Shown here in pieces: positions 25,147-33,382 of a DNA stretch of 50,962 nucleotides (the stretch's first letter is position 1; the number at the start of each line of letters is the position of its first letter). The stretch is from a virus, in IMG/VR virus record IMGVR_UViG_3300046512_000126, positions 1 to 50,962 of that record; one strand, 5' to 3'. A program made the translations under genes and the position numbers. The notes under the pieces were generated by a model. It did not search any database and had not been told where the DNA came from. It worked only from the letters and a program-made list of their open reading frames with translations.

Positions 25147-26258
25147 TACTTTTCACCTCGCAGGAACTTGGAATAGGCGTCGGAGCCATCGGTGGTCAGC
25201 TTCGGTGCCTTGGTGGCGTCCTTGGCGAACTGGCGCAGGCTGTCGTTGGTTTTGGTGCCGTCGTCGTCATCGTCGTCTTCGGTCTTTTTCTCGTCCGCTT
25301 CATCAGCGGCAGCGTCGAACGCAGCGACAACGTAGGCCTCGGACTTGGTTGCCCAGTCACGGGTCGGCTTCAGCTGCGCCATGGCGGCGCGCTTGATTTC
25401 CAGCGGGGAGACCAGGCCTTTGGCGTCGAAGGACTTCACGACTTTCGAGGCCAGGGCGATGGTGTCGAGGGTGGCTTTGACGCGCAGGCCGATAGCGGCG
25501 TCAGAAGTTTCCTTCTTGGCCTCTTCCAGCTTCTCCTCGGCTTCGTCCTTGGTGGCTTCAGCCTTGTCTGCGCGATCGCTCGCTTCGTCGAGGGCCTTCA
25601 TGAGCCGGGCAATGCCGTCCTCGACGATCACTGCATGCTCTTCGTCCAGCACGACGGAGAGGGTTTTCTTGGAGTCCAGAAAGAGCTTCCGGGTCGCCAT
25701 AGTGGGGGTACCTTTCGGTTTGTGGTCAAAAATACGGGCGACCTTTCCGGCCCGTGCTGCTTGTACAACCGCGTTGTGGTTGATCTGGATGTCACGCTGT
25801 TCGTATTCGTAGGGGGTTCCGTCAGGGGCCACGCCGGGCGCCTTGACGTACTCGGCCAGGTAGCCGGGGGATAGCTCGGCCTTGCCCGACTGGATGTCGT
25901 CGATGGCCGACTGATCCTTGATGATCATGTCCACGACGAGGTTGTCGCCGTCGCGCTCGACACCGCGCACATGGCCCACCGAGACCTCTTTGAAGGTCTT
26001 GGAGTCAACCAGGTCTGATGGGTGATCGTTGGTCACATCCTTGTCGAGGTAGGTGGCCATCGAGACCGGGTCGAAGACTTCTTCGGGTGACCGATAGACG
26101 TTGACGATCCGCTCCGGCCCATCAAGATCAAGCTCGCTCGACAGGTACTGATAAACGCCAGTGCGCGCGGCGATGCCCTTCACACACAGGAAACCTTCAG
26201 GCGTGACGGTGCGAGACGTAGGCGCGAACGTCTCGTCGATGGTCATTCGTTTCATCAT
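25146..26258 (-). CDS. DUF2213 prohead protease/scaffold fusion
   Basis: This 370-residue protein has an N-terminal DUF2213 region (RTVTPEGFLCVKGIAARTGVY, VTNDHPSDLVDSKTF, VGHVRGVERDGDNLVVDM, residues 15-210). A strongly charged coiled coil (about 240-300) and an acidic run with six Asp near 345 follow. The first part resembles a prohead protease; the coiled-coil part is scaffold-like. The ATG at 26258 overlaps the MuF stop. Confidence 0.83.
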   Translation of the reverse strand: MMKRMTIDETFAPTSRTVTPEGFLCVKGIAARTGVYQYLSSELDLDGPERIVNVYRSPEEVFDPVSMATYLDKDVTNDHPSDLVDSKTFKEVSVGHVRGVERDGDNLVVDMIIKDQSAIDDIQSGKAELSPGYLAEYVKAPGVAPDGTPYEYEQRDIQINHNAVVQAARAGKVARIFDHKPKGTPTMATRKLFLDSKKTLSVVLDEEHAVIVEDGIARLMKALDEASDRADKAEATKDEAEEKLEEAKKETSDAAIGLRVKATLDTIALASKVVKSFDAKGLVSPLEIKRAAMAQLKPTRDWATKSEAYVVAAFDAAADEADEKKTEDDDDDDGTKTNDSLRQFAKDATKAPKLTTDGSDAYSKFLRGEK

Positions 26259-27172
26259 TTGCCCTTGTCGGGGAAGTAGTTCACGCCAGGGATCATGGCT
26301 ATGGCGACGCAGCGGCAGAGAGGGTGATGCTTGCCTGGGTGAAGGCCAGTCTTGCCGCCCCATTCGGCGCCGTCAGCGAGCGAGTACACGCCGATGCCGT
26401 AGCCGATGTCCTTGCGCGCAATGCCCCAGCAGCTGATCTTGGCGTTTGGGTATTTCCCCGCAGGGTTGCCCGACACACGCTGGTCGTTCGCGTCAACCGA
26501 CTTGTAGAAGGTGATCCCCGCTGCCACCTGACGCTGGCGGGTCAGGTCCGAGTTGAGCTGCGAGACCTGATCACGCGCGATGAGCTTGGCCCGGCGAGCG
26601 GTGACGCCTGTTTCAACCTGAATCTGCTTGGCGATGGCGGTCGGCGCGAGGCCGTCCTTCATCCCGCCCAGAACGATCGTCTCGACCTTGCGGAAGTAGT
26701 CAGCCGGAATCGACTTGATCAGGTTGACGTTCTCGGCAGTGGAGGCTTCGAGGTAGTCGCTCATGCCCTTGGGGCGGGTGATCAGATCGAAGTCCACACC
26801 GACTGCACGATTGATCGAATCGCGGAAGTCCTCGGCATTGTCGGCCTCGGCGCGGCTGATCGTGCCTGCGACTACCCGCTGAGCCTGAGCCTCAAACAGT
26901 GGCGTGACGAACCGCTGTGACACGCTACGGATGGCCTTGAGGATCTCTTCAGTCCAACTGCCATCCAGCGTCCTGAGGCTGTCTGCGATGTAGTCGGGCT
27001 TCAACCGCTTTAGCTCAGGCTCAAGCACGTCAACCAGCGATCCAGCCATCAGCCGAACCAAGCCCCGCAACTGGCCGCGATAGAACTCCTCGGCGTCCTT
27101 GCTGGGCATCACGGCCTTAGGGGCTTGGGGTTTCTTTTTCCGTTTTTCCAGCAGGGCCTTGTTTGTCGCCAT
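26255..27172 (-). CDS. MuF-like head morphogenesis protein
   Basis: This protein of about 305 residues has a helical N-terminus and the MuF core at about 195-290: VETGVTARRAKLIARDQVSQLNSD, then an RVSGNPAGKYPNAKISCWG segment and a closing LHPGKHHPLCRCVA. These Cys/His residues typify the minor capsid SPP1 gp7/Mu gpF family. The start is uncertain. The ATG at 27172 lies inside the portal gene's 3' end and has a weak ribosome site. Confidence 0.83.
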   Translation of the reverse strand: MATNKALLEKRKKKPQAPKAVMPSKDAEEFYRGQLRGLVRLMAGSLVDVLEPELKRLKPDYIADSLRTLDGSWTEEILKAIRSVSQRFVTPLFEAQAQRVVAGTISRAEADNAEDFRDSINRAVGVDFDLITRPKGMSDYLEASTAENVNLIKSIPADYFRKVETIVLGGMKDGLAPTAIAKQIQVETGVTARRAKLIARDQVSQLNSDLTRQRQVAAGITFYKSVDANDQRVSGNPAGKYPNAKISCWGIARKDIGYGIGVYSLADGAEWGGKTGLHPGKHHPLCRCVAIAMIPGVNYFPDKGK

Positions 27173-28523
27173 CAGGCTTGCCAAGGGAGAAGCCCGGGAG
27201 GCCTTCGCCATCGTCGAAATTGCCATCGGCCTGATCCTTCTCCAACTGCTCTTGCGCAGCGATCTGCTCGTCGGTGATGGCGTAGGTGCCTTTGGCCTGA
27301 GCCTTGCGCATCGCATGGCTTGGCTTGATCACACCGTTTTCGAGATATAGGGCATCAGCCTGAGCTTCAGCCAAGTCTTCCTGCGCCTGCTCGACGCCAG
27401 AGGTCTGGGCCAGCGGGTTCCATTCGAACTCGATGTTGTCCGGGTAGGTGCCCAGCGCCGAACGGATCAGCACCTGGTCAAGCAATTCGAGGTCCAGACG
27501 CATCTGGCCGTCTTGCTTGCCCTTGATCGTGCCGTGGTAGGTCTTGAGGTCGCCTTCACCGTTGGCGCTGAGGCCTGAGGCTGATTGCCCCCAGAGCTCA
27601 GTCACCGGCATCTCGGCAGCGCCTGCCGTCCACACCATGAACTGCTCCATGATCTGGCTCAGGCCCGAGAACGAAATGCTCTTGCGGTCGTATTCCTCGC
27701 TGCCTTTCTCAAGAAGGCCCAGGTTTACGATTGACTTGAGCATCCCGAACATCCGATATCGCTCGGTGACCTGTTCCTTCTGGGGGCTAGCCAAAGCCGC
27801 TTTCAGGCCGTCCACGCTGATGATGTCGACGTTTGCTTCCAACACCAGTGAAGCAATACCGCCCTTGGTGGCCACCACGTCGCGCAGGTCGGACATGCAG
27901 CGACGCAGGCGACTATCACCCCAGCCCTGCTCGAACTGACGCATGCGGCGCGGCAGGCGAGCACCAGTGCGGCGAATGACGTGGGTGTAGTGAATCTTCT
28001 GCTGCCCGTTCACCATCATGTAGAACTCGGGGAGCATCCAGTTAGGTGCGAGCGGGTTGGTGAAGTTGAAGTCCATCGGCTGGATATCCCAGCGGTCGAA
28101 CACCACCAGGTTCTTCAGCCCGCCCTTTTTGATCTTGTCGAGGTTGAGCGGCTGGCTCAGGTCCTGGCCGGTGATCATGAGGATCGCAGCACCACCGTAC
28201 AGGTCAGCCCAGCAGCAGGTATCCAGATAGGCCTGCTGAACACCAAGGCGGCGTTCTTCGTTGGCGATCTGCTTGGCCTGCTTCCCGCTGAATGCACGCC
28301 ACTCGCGCAGCGCATCTTCGTTGGGCTTGTCGACGATCCGGCGAGCGAGCCAGTTCGACTGATACGCGGCTTCCAACTCATACGGCGTGACGAACTCGAA
28401 GCCGAATTGGCTGTGTGAGCGCTTGTCTCGATTGGTGCCGATGTTGGCCACCATGTTCGAGAGACTGTCCATTGTGACCGTCTGGCCTGATGTCACAGGA
28501 ATTCGCGGTTTTGTAGTGGTCAT
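27117..28523 (-). CDS. Portal protein (DUF1073-like)
   Basis: This 468-residue protein matches the DUF1073 portal family. It has YELEAAYQSNWLARRIVDKPNEDALREWR near the N-terminus (allowing for its helices), DLYGGAAILMITGQDL, VFDRWDIQPMDFNF, then a GLSANGEGDLKTYHGTI wing-stem region. The C-terminal 70 residues are charged and low-complexity. The DUF1073 label is sometimes shared with Acb1 anti-CBASS annotations because of fused forms; no separate Acb1 domain is obvious here. Confidence 0.88.
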   Translation of the reverse strand: MTTTKPRIPVTSGQTVTMDSLSNMVANIGTNRDKRSHSQFGFEFVTPYELEAAYQSNWLARRIVDKPNEDALREWRAFSGKQAKQIANEERRLGVQQAYLDTCCWADLYGGAAILMITGQDLSQPLNLDKIKKGGLKNLVVFDRWDIQPMDFNFTNPLAPNWMLPEFYMMVNGQQKIHYTHVIRRTGARLPRRMRQFEQGWGDSRLRRCMSDLRDVVATKGGIASLVLEANVDIISVDGLKAALASPQKEQVTERYRMFGMLKSIVNLGLLEKGSEEYDRKSISFSGLSQIMEQFMVWTAGAAEMPVTELWGQSASGLSANGEGDLKTYHGTIKGKQDGQMRLDLELLDQVLIRSALGTYPDNIEFEWNPLAQTSGVEQAQEDLAEAQADALYLENGVIKPSHAMRKAQAKGTYAITDEQIAAQEQLEKDQADGNFDDGEGLPGFSLGKPDGDKQGPAGKTEKETPSP

Positions 28524-28687
28524 CGCTCATCAACCGCCTTGATCTTCAAACCACGCAAAGCGGTGGCAACTACCCGGTCATAGTCAGGCTCAAGTCCAAT
28601 GAATTGACTGAACAGGTCTACGGCGCTGAGGTATGGGATCACCCACCATGAGTAGCTGACGGTGAGGGTTATAGTGATCCTGGCCAT
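28520..28687 (-). CDS. Small hypothetical protein upstream of portal
   Basis: This 55-residue protein starts at an ATG with GAGGTAAG upstream. It overlaps the portal start by four bases (ATGA). The N-terminal half (ITITLTVSYSWWVIPYLSAV) is hydrophobic and may be a membrane segment. The C-terminal half is basic. The function is unknown. Confidence 0.65.
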   Translation of the reverse strand: MARITITLTVSYSWWVIPYLSAVDLFSQFIGLEPDYDRVVATALRGLKIKAVDER

Positions 28688-28734
28688 TTGCTTACCTCGC
28701 GCCACGAAACGGACGCATCTGAATTTGTGGCGCG

Positions 28735-28980
28735 CTACTGGTCTCCCTGGACGATCACGTCACTGCCATCAACAGTGAAGGTTACGACCAGCCTTGGCGG
28801 GGCTCCCGCTTCGTTGTGCAGGACGGCACTTACCTGTCGAGGCAGCATCTCGCCATCCTCGGTGTGCAGCGCCATTGGGCGGTCATCGATTCCCTTTCGC
28901 ACCTCGGTGATCGCACCACCATCTCCAAAAACTTGGTCGGCCCGGATGTTCAGGCCGGCGCGCTTCAGGATGAGCTTCAT
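28735..28980 (-). CDS. Small conserved-looking phage protein, unknown
   Basis: This 81-residue, beta-rich protein begins MKLILKRAGLNIRADQVFGD and ends with VTFTVDGSDVIVQGD. The ATG is preceded by GGAGACCC and overlaps the holin stop by four bases. It shows no membrane segment. Its place between lysis and portal genes gives no firm function. Confidence 0.72.
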   Translation of the reverse strand: MKLILKRAGLNIRADQVFGDGGAITEVRKGIDDRPMALHTEDGEMLPRQVSAVLHNEAGAPPRLVVTFTVDGSDVIVQGDQ

Positions 28981-29210
28981 TGTGGGTCTCCGTGTTCCTG
29001 ATCCGAATCGCGCAGCTTCGACTGCTGGATAACCCGGGCAACCGCCACCGCAACGCTGAGCATCATGTTCACGGTCGCAAAAACCAATGGATTCACCGCG
29101 CCCTGGAACACCGACCACGCCACCGCAGCGGCATTGACTGCGGCAATCAGCGCGGCGAGCTGCACACTGGTCATTCGCCAGGCCTTACGCCATTCAGGGA
29201 TGAGTGCCAT
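28977..29210 (-). CDS. Holin-like membrane protein
   Basis: This 77-residue protein has two hydrophobic segments (SVQLAALIAAVNAAAVAWSVF and FATVNMMLSVAVAVARVI) separated by a short turn. A charged C-terminus (SKLRDSDQEHGDP) follows. Size and two-helix layout fit a class II-type phage holin. It lies between the lipoprotein gene and the portal group, about 24 kb from the endolysin but in the same leftward operon. Confidence 0.75.
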   Translation of the reverse strand: MALIPEWRKAWRMTSVQLAALIAAVNAAAVAWSVFQGAVNPLVFATVNMMLSVAVAVARVIQQSKLRDSDQEHGDPQ

Positions 29211-29445
29211 GGTTCGTATCCGGGGGCAGCAGGGTTTCGAGGTAGTCGGCGTAGCGCTTCCAGTCGTCACGGCTTTTCGTCACGCGGCGCAGTTCGACGT
29301 CATTGGTTGCCACAGGCTTCGGGCACTCTGTCGGCGCAGAGGTGAACCGATAGACCGTCGCGTGCTGCGCCGGGCGCTGGACGTGAATCACTTCTCTCGG
29401 CGCGCAACCGGTAAGCAACAGCACCACTACCAGCGCGCACCTCAC
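29194..29445 (-). CDS. Small lipoprotein, o-spanin-like
   Basis: This 83-residue protein begins with a short signal peptide and lipobox (LVVVLLLTGC), then a polar region with ECPKPVA and a helical stretch ending at LLPPD. It starts at GTG in a GTGA overlap with the upstream gene. Layout resembles an outer-membrane spanin subunit. A bona fide Rz1 is nested in Rz at 4.2 kb, so this would be a second such lipoprotein. Confidence 0.7.
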   Translation of the reverse strand: MRCALVVVLLLTGCAPREVIHVQRPAQHATVYRFTSAPTECPKPVATNDVELRRVTKSRDDWKRYADYLETLLPPDTNHGTHP

Positions 29446-29750
29446 TTTGGCCGCCCGATCGTCTTCAGGATCTCCGTGATCGAATTGATCTGGAAGTCCT
29501 GTCTCTGATCAGAGGTGCGCAGGGTGTCGATGAATTTGTCGCTGGACTCGCGGGATCGCTCCAGGGAGTCAACACGCGCGGCAAGCAGTGCTTGGCTGGT
29601 CTGGTAGCTGTTCAGTGTGGTCTGCAGCGTCGAGAGCGAACCCACGACGTACACGAACGCGCCAATCGCAGCAGCAGACAGGATGGTCTGCAAGACGGGC
29701 ACGACGATTTTGAACACCGTGCTGTCAGCGATGCGGGATACGTCTGTCAT
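29442..29750 (-). CDS. Membrane protein with coiled coil, holin/antiholin or i-spanin candidate
   Basis: This 102-residue protein has one membrane segment (VFKIVVPVLQTILSAAAIGAFVYVV) followed by a coiled coil to the end (LQTTLNSYQTSQALLAARVDSLE). The ATG at 29750 is chosen over an upstream in-frame start that lies in the terminator region. With its lipoprotein neighbour it mimics an i-spanin/o-spanin pair; a hemolysin XhlA-like accessory holin is the alternative. It is the first late gene after the hairpin-rich leader. Confidence 0.68.
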   Translation of the reverse strand: MTDVSRIADSTVFKIVVPVLQTILSAAAIGAFVYVVGSLSTLQTTLNSYQTSQALLAARVDSLERSRESSDKFIDTLRTSDQRQDFQINSITEILKTIGRPK

Positions 29751-29760
29751 GGGCAATCCG

Positions 29761-29879
29761 AATAAAAGGCCCGAGGCATCCGGGCAAAGGAGCGCTGAGG
29801 AGGAGCAGCACGATGGAATCATGAGGGCCTGAATAGGCCCACCAGAAACGACAAAGCCCAGCACGATGGCTGGGCTTTT
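29761..29879 (-). terminator. Hairpin-rich late leader with two terminators, tR'-like
   Basis: Reading leftwards, AAAGCCCAGC/GCTGGGCTTT (29853-29879) forms a strong stem, GGGCCT/AGGCCC (29825-29840) a second, and GCCCG/CGGGC (29769-29785) followed by CTTTTATT a third. All lie in the 200-base gap between the gene at the lambda-Q position and the first late gene. In lambda this gap holds pR' and tR', which Q overrides. No late promoter could be picked by eye. Confidence 0.6.
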
Positions 29880-29953
29880 GAAGTGGGTTTGCGCTGGGGG
29901 TGATTTGCGCACCGTGGGAAAATTACCCTAAAACTCCCACCATGGCAAATAGT

Positions 29954-30631
29954 TTATGCAGCATGTTCAGCATTCTCTGCATGAATGACCTGCCATACTG
30001 GTTGCTGGGCTTCAATGTCGACATCGTGGATGGCTTGCCGAAGGAAGTCCCAAATCTCAATCCAGTCGCGATTCCAGTGCTTTGGCTCGATGGTGATGCC
30101 GTAAAGCTTCTGCATCCCCTCCGCTACCCGTGCCGGCCCCCACGGTGGCCCACCATGAACCTCGGCTTTGTACGACTGCAGCGCGACGGTGATCATGCAG
30201 TGGACCTTTGCCGCCTTGGCATCGGTGAGCGCCGAAAAATCCACCTCGTTCCAGATCAGCTTCTCGGCGTTGAGCATGTGCACAGCAGTCATGCATGGGT
30301 GGTACAGGTAGTGCCCGAACTGCTGCACCTGGAACGGCAAAGTATCGATTGCGCGCAGCACCTTGCCGATGGTGGCCAGGTGAGCGGCGCGCGCGGTTGA
30401 GCGACCGATGGGCGTCCGGCGCGTCTCCGAGATACTGATGCGCTGGCGAACAACCTGAATCCGCTCCTCCTTGTCCTCTCCTACCGCAGCGAATACCGCC
30501 TCACGGCGTTTCACCCGCTCTGTCTTGATCTTGGTCGCGGTTTCCGCCTTCTCAGCCGCTACTGCGCTGATGGAAGCATTTGATTCGTGCTGTGCGTCTG
30601 ACCACGCCTGACGCGCTCCGATAAGTCTCAT
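29954..30631 (-). CDS. Unrecognised protein at the lambda Q position
   Basis: This 225-residue protein follows NinG with a four-base overlap and precedes the hairpin-rich late leader, exactly where lambda has the antiterminator Q. The N-terminal third is a charged helix (AEKAETATKIKTERVKRREA). The rest contains HYLYHPCMTAVHML and VHGGPPWGPARVAEGMQKLYGI, with helices near EIWDFLRQAIHD. I do not recognise the family. A late-gene activator role is inferred only from position. Confidence 0.75.
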   Translation of the reverse strand: MRLIGARQAWSDAQHESNASISAVAAEKAETATKIKTERVKRREAVFAAVGEDKEERIQVVRQRISISETRRTPIGRSTARAAHLATIGKVLRAIDTLPFQVQQFGHYLYHPCMTAVHMLNAEKLIWNEVDFSALTDAKAAKVHCMITVALQSYKAEVHGGPPWGPARVAEGMQKLYGITIEPKHWNRDWIEIWDFLRQAIHDVDIEAQQPVWQVIHAENAEHAA

Positions 30632-31227
30632 GCTGCTCTCCCCTTCAGCTCTCTTGTCTTTGCCCGGTACAGGGCCTTGATCTCTTTCAGGTCTTCCACG
30701 GTGTATTTCTTCACCGATTGATCCGCCTCCAACTCGTCAACTGCCGCCTGACCGATCCGGGCTATCAGCCCGATCCGATAATCCACGGCGTTGCCTGACA
30801 AGAACCGGTTGTCCTGCTTGCTCTGTGCGTGACAGTTGCGCTCGTCGAAGCGCAGATGCGGGGCAGAACCAACGCTGCGGTAGTGCCCGGCATCTACGGC
30901 ATTACCACCCCAGTCCAATTGCTTGCCGCTTGAGATACACAGGTGGCCCGCCAGCTGATCCCGCCAGCGGATGAATTCGTTGAAAGCCTGTTGAGCCTCA
31001 CGCAGATGATCGCCGCAGCTCTTCAGCTTCTCCTTCCGAACCTTGATCTCGCGGCGCTCGCGCTGGGCAAACGATTTACGCTGCTTCTCTTTCAACTGAC
31101 GGGCTACCACCACAGCGCAGTCCGGCGAGCACCAGCTCTGGAAGTCGCGAGTCGGGACGAATGATGCTCTGCAGCTCGCCACGCGACATTTCTTCGCGCG
31201 ACGAGTTTTCTCGGATCGAGGAATCAC
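30628..31227 (-). CDS. ninG: NinG (Rap) recombination nuclease
   Basis: This 199-residue protein matches NinG/Rap, which cuts recombination intermediates. Paired cysteines near the N-terminus (CRVASC, then WCSPDC) suggest zinc binding. A basic helix precedes the HNH-like core NAVDAGHYRSVGSAPHLRF and HAQSKQDNRFLSGNAVDYR. The GTG start overlaps a 32-residue ORF between it and ninB. Confidence 0.9.
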   Translation of the reverse strand: MIPRSEKTRRAKKCRVASCRASFVPTRDFQSWCSPDCAVVVARQLKEKQRKSFAQRERREIKVRKEKLKSCGDHLREAQQAFNEFIRWRDQLAGHLCISSGKQLDWGGNAVDAGHYRSVGSAPHLRFDERNCHAQSKQDNRFLSGNAVDYRIGLIARIGQAAVDELEADQSVKKYTVEDLKEIKALYRAKTRELKGRAA

Positions 31228-31322
31228 AGTTCACCCCCGAACTGATGCGCGCATGGGTTGGAGTGGTAGCTGTGCTCGAGCATTGTCGCCGCGGCACTGA
31301 TGAGGGCCTTCAAAGTCTTCAC
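31224..31322 (-). CDS. 32-residue coupled ORF between ninB and ninG
   Basis: A GTG at 31322 overlaps the ninB stop and its TGA overlaps the ninG GTG, so the 32-codon frame exactly bridges the two genes. The peptide begins MKTLKALISAAATMLEHSYH and ends with FGGEL. No domain can be assigned to so short a peptide. The exact overlap at both ends is the main evidence; it may only maintain translational coupling. Confidence 0.45.
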   Translation of the reverse strand: MKTLKALISAAATMLEHSYHSNPCAHQFGGEL

Positions 31323-31789
31323 GCGGCCTCCTCCCCAATCAGATCGCTGAACACAACACCCTTGGCACTAAACTCGGCCACGATGCGATCGGTGTAGGCG
31401 ATGCCCTGGGCGCGGTTGAACAGGCGTGTAACCGGGAAGCCGTCAGGGCCGAACAGCGTGCAGGCGCCCATCAGATCCAGCTTGTCGGCGTAGGACAGGT
31501 GCCGCATGGTCTTGAACCAGCTTGCCTGGAAGTCTTCGTCGTCAGCAGTGAGGATCGCGACACCGAAGTGCAGCTTGCAGTAACGCCGCGCGTCCTCGGT
31601 GTCGCCGATCTGCGTCATCTCGGCGATACGCTTGTAGAACGCGAACCACAATGCGTTCTGATCCAGCGTACGGTCCTTGCCCGGGCGCAGCGAGACTACG
31701 ACAAACTTCTTGTCGCGGTACATCGCCGTCATGCGGGTGATGGCTTCGGTGAGCTTGGACTGGCAGTTGATGCTGATTTTGTCAGTCAC
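31319..31789 (-). CDS. ninB: NinB recombination protein
   Basis: This 156-residue protein matches NinB (lambda Orf), which helps load strand-annealing protein on SSB-coated DNA. Recognisable stretches are KKFVVVSLRPGKDRTLDQNAL, cut here to its core pattern 'R-P-x-K-x-R-T-x-x-QN', WFAFYKRIAEMTQIGD, and YCKLHFGVAIL. The GTG start overlaps the small upstream membrane ORF (GTGA). Confidence 0.9.
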   Translation of the reverse strand: MTDKISINCQSKLTEAITRMTAMYRDKKFVVVSLRPGKDRTLDQNALWFAFYKRIAEMTQIGDTEDARRYCKLHFGVAILTADDEDFQASWFKTMRHLSYADKLDLMGACTLFGPDGFPVTRLFNRAQGIAYTDRIVAEFSAKGVVFSDLIGEEAA

Positions 31790-31899
31790 TTGAACAGCAC
31801 TCCCGAAGGCTTTGGAGCAACGCGCTCAACTTTGTGATGCAGGCCATAACCGGCTACCACGACGATGATGGTCAGGACGATCCAGATCCGGTTGGTCAT
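31786..31899 (-). CDS. 37-residue single-span membrane protein
   Basis: The ATG at 31899 overlaps the replication gene P stop, and the TGA overlaps the ninB GTG, giving a perfectly coupled 37-codon gene. The peptide MTNRIWIVLTIIVVVAGYG is one clear membrane segment, followed by a short basic tail (VERVAPKPSG). The function is unknown. Confidence 0.65.
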   Translation of the reverse strand: MTNRIWIVLTIIVVVAGYGLHHKVERVAPKPSGVLFK

Positions 31900-32600
31900 T
31901 GCGCTGCCCTCTTCCCGTATTTCGCCATCAGCAGAGCGCGGGCAGACTTTCCGTCAACCGGGATGCCTTGCTTAAGGATTCGTTCTTGTGTTTTTTGGTC
32001 GGCCAGTTCGCTGGCCAGCTCGTAAGCGGTCTTCTGGCTGTCGTGCCCGATACCGGCGAGTATCTTTCCGTCAAGCGGCTGACCATCCAGAGCGCGGCGA
32101 ACGACGATTGCGTATGCCCGGTCGAAGCGAGCACGCAGCGATTTGTCTTCCTGCTTGGCGCAGCGCAGATCGAAGATTCCAGTTTCGTTGGCAGCGATTC
32201 GTACGCCGTCGTGGCTGTAGGAGCCCATCAGCGCCTCAAGCCAGGCGTCAGCACTCGAAGGCATACCGAAATCTTCGGCGGTCGGCGTGCACATCGCGAT
32301 GAACTCACCAACACTCGGGGCGAATGGTTTTTTCATCTTTCTGCACTTCTGAACGCCGAACTCAATCTGCTCCAGGGTGCGAATTCCGACTGCGGCAAAC
32401 TCCTTGATCCATTCAGCCTTCGCGGCATCAAGCGCTTCGGTGGATGGCCAGGCCTGACGCCACGCAGGGAAGATTCCACGCAGCCGGCGGAACAGATCGT
32501 TCACCACTTCAGCGGTTTCGACGGTGATTGCAACGGGCTCGGCAATCGCCGCCGGCGGAAGGTTGCCCATGGTAGACATGACCTGCGAAGCGGGCTTCAT
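31896..32600 (-). CDS. P: Lambda P-like helicase loader
   Basis: This 234-residue protein resembles the lambda P family, which recruits host DnaB to the origin. It has NDLFRRLRGIFPAWRQAWPS near the N-terminus and QIEFGVQKCRKMKKPFAPSVG, cut in lambda P to 'P-S-V/P-x-x-F', followed by helices. The ATG at 32600 overlaps the O-like gene stop (ATGA), as in lambda O-P. Confidence 0.83.
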   Translation of the reverse strand: MKPASQVMSTMGNLPPAAIAEPVAITVETAEVVNDLFRRLRGIFPAWRQAWPSTEALDAAKAEWIKEFAAVGIRTLEQIEFGVQKCRKMKKPFAPSVGEFIAMCTPTAEDFGMPSSADAWLEALMGSYSHDGVRIAANETGIFDLRCAKQEDKSLRARFDRAYAIVVRRALDGQPLDGKILAGIGHDSQKTAYELASELADQKTQERILKQGIPVDGKSARALLMAKYGKRAAQ

Positions 32601-33382
32601 TGCGGCACCATGAGGTTTGCAGCCCATGCTGTGCTGTCGAAGTCAGGCTCAACACTTGGGCGACGGGCTGGAAACTGGCGAACGTTGCTGGCCGATGCTT
32701 CGTCACGCTTGACCCACTTCACCAAAAGGCTCACCCATGACGCCTGTGTTTCACAGCGCCCAGATGCCGAGTAGTGACAGACGAATGATGCGGTTGCCTC
32801 AGGGGTGAAGCGGTCAACAGGTATCGCCATGCGCAGCGCGTACGCTTTCAGAAGCTTCTGGTCAGGAACCCAGTCGAGGCTCATCTCGGTCGGAAGCTTT
32901 GGGTCGACAAAATTTTCCTGATCCGCGCCTTGAGTGTTGTGTTGATCTTCTCCATTCCCTTCCCCTTCCCTTCCGGGGGTGAGGACTCGACTACCATTCG
33001 ACGACTCCTCGTCGAGTACTCGACTACCACTCGGCGAGCTTTCGTCAGGGCCTCCGATAAAAGCAGGGTATTTGAACGTGCGCTTGTCGATTTTCTGGTG
33101 CCGCCAGCCGCGCACATGCAGGTAGGTTTTTCCCTCTACCGAGTACAGGGCAATCAGTTCGGATGACTGCAGCTCGCCCAGCAGGCCATCAACCGCATCA
33201 ACAGTAATGTCGTCGCCAGGGAACACGAGGGCCTTAATGGTACGAGGCGACAGTGGGTGATTACCGCCGTCGTCGCAGAAGTTCCAGATGCCGATGAACA
33301 GGAGGCGCGCCAGTGGCGAGCAGGACATCACCTGCTCGCTCGACCAGAACTCAGGCTTGACCGTACGTATGCGGGCCATCAT
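32597..33382 (-). CDS. O: O-like replication initiator
   Basis: This 261-residue protein has an N-terminal winged-helix initiator domain (MARIRTVKPEFWSSEQV, LARLLFIGIWNFCDDGG, IKALVFPGDD). A Ser/Arg-rich linker with a repeated SGSRVL-type peptide (about residues 115-135) follows, then a DnaT-like C-terminal domain (residues about 165-245; FTPEATASFVCHYSASG, SWVSLLVKWVKRD). The linker DNA carries repeats that may be the origin. Start and stop overlap rha and P, respectively. Confidence 0.85.
   Translation of the reverse strand: MMARIRTVKPEFWSSEQVMSCSPLARLLFIGIWNFCDDGGNHPLSPRTIKALVFPGDDITVDAVDGLLGELQSSELIALYSVEGKTYLHVRGWRHQKIDKRTFKYPAFIGGPDESSPSGSRVLDEESSNGSRVLTPGREGEGNGEDQHNTQGADQENFVDPKLPTEMSLDWVPDQKLLKAYALRMAIPVDRFTPEATASFVCHYSASGRCETQASWVSLLVKWVKRDEASASNVRQFPARRPSVEPDFDSTAWAANLMVPQ
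32985..33037. repeat. ori: Direct repeats in the O gene, candidate replication origin
   Basis: A 20-bp unit (ACTCGACTACCAYTCGRCGA) is present at 32985-33004 and 33018-33037, 33 bp apart. Between them, CTCGTCGAGT is an inverted partial copy, and CGACGA-N4-TCGTCG makes a palindrome. Lambda's origin consists of initiator-binding iterons inside the O gene, and the repeats fall in the same linker segment here. A pyrimidine-rich tract lies next to them at 32950-32975. Confidence 0.55.
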
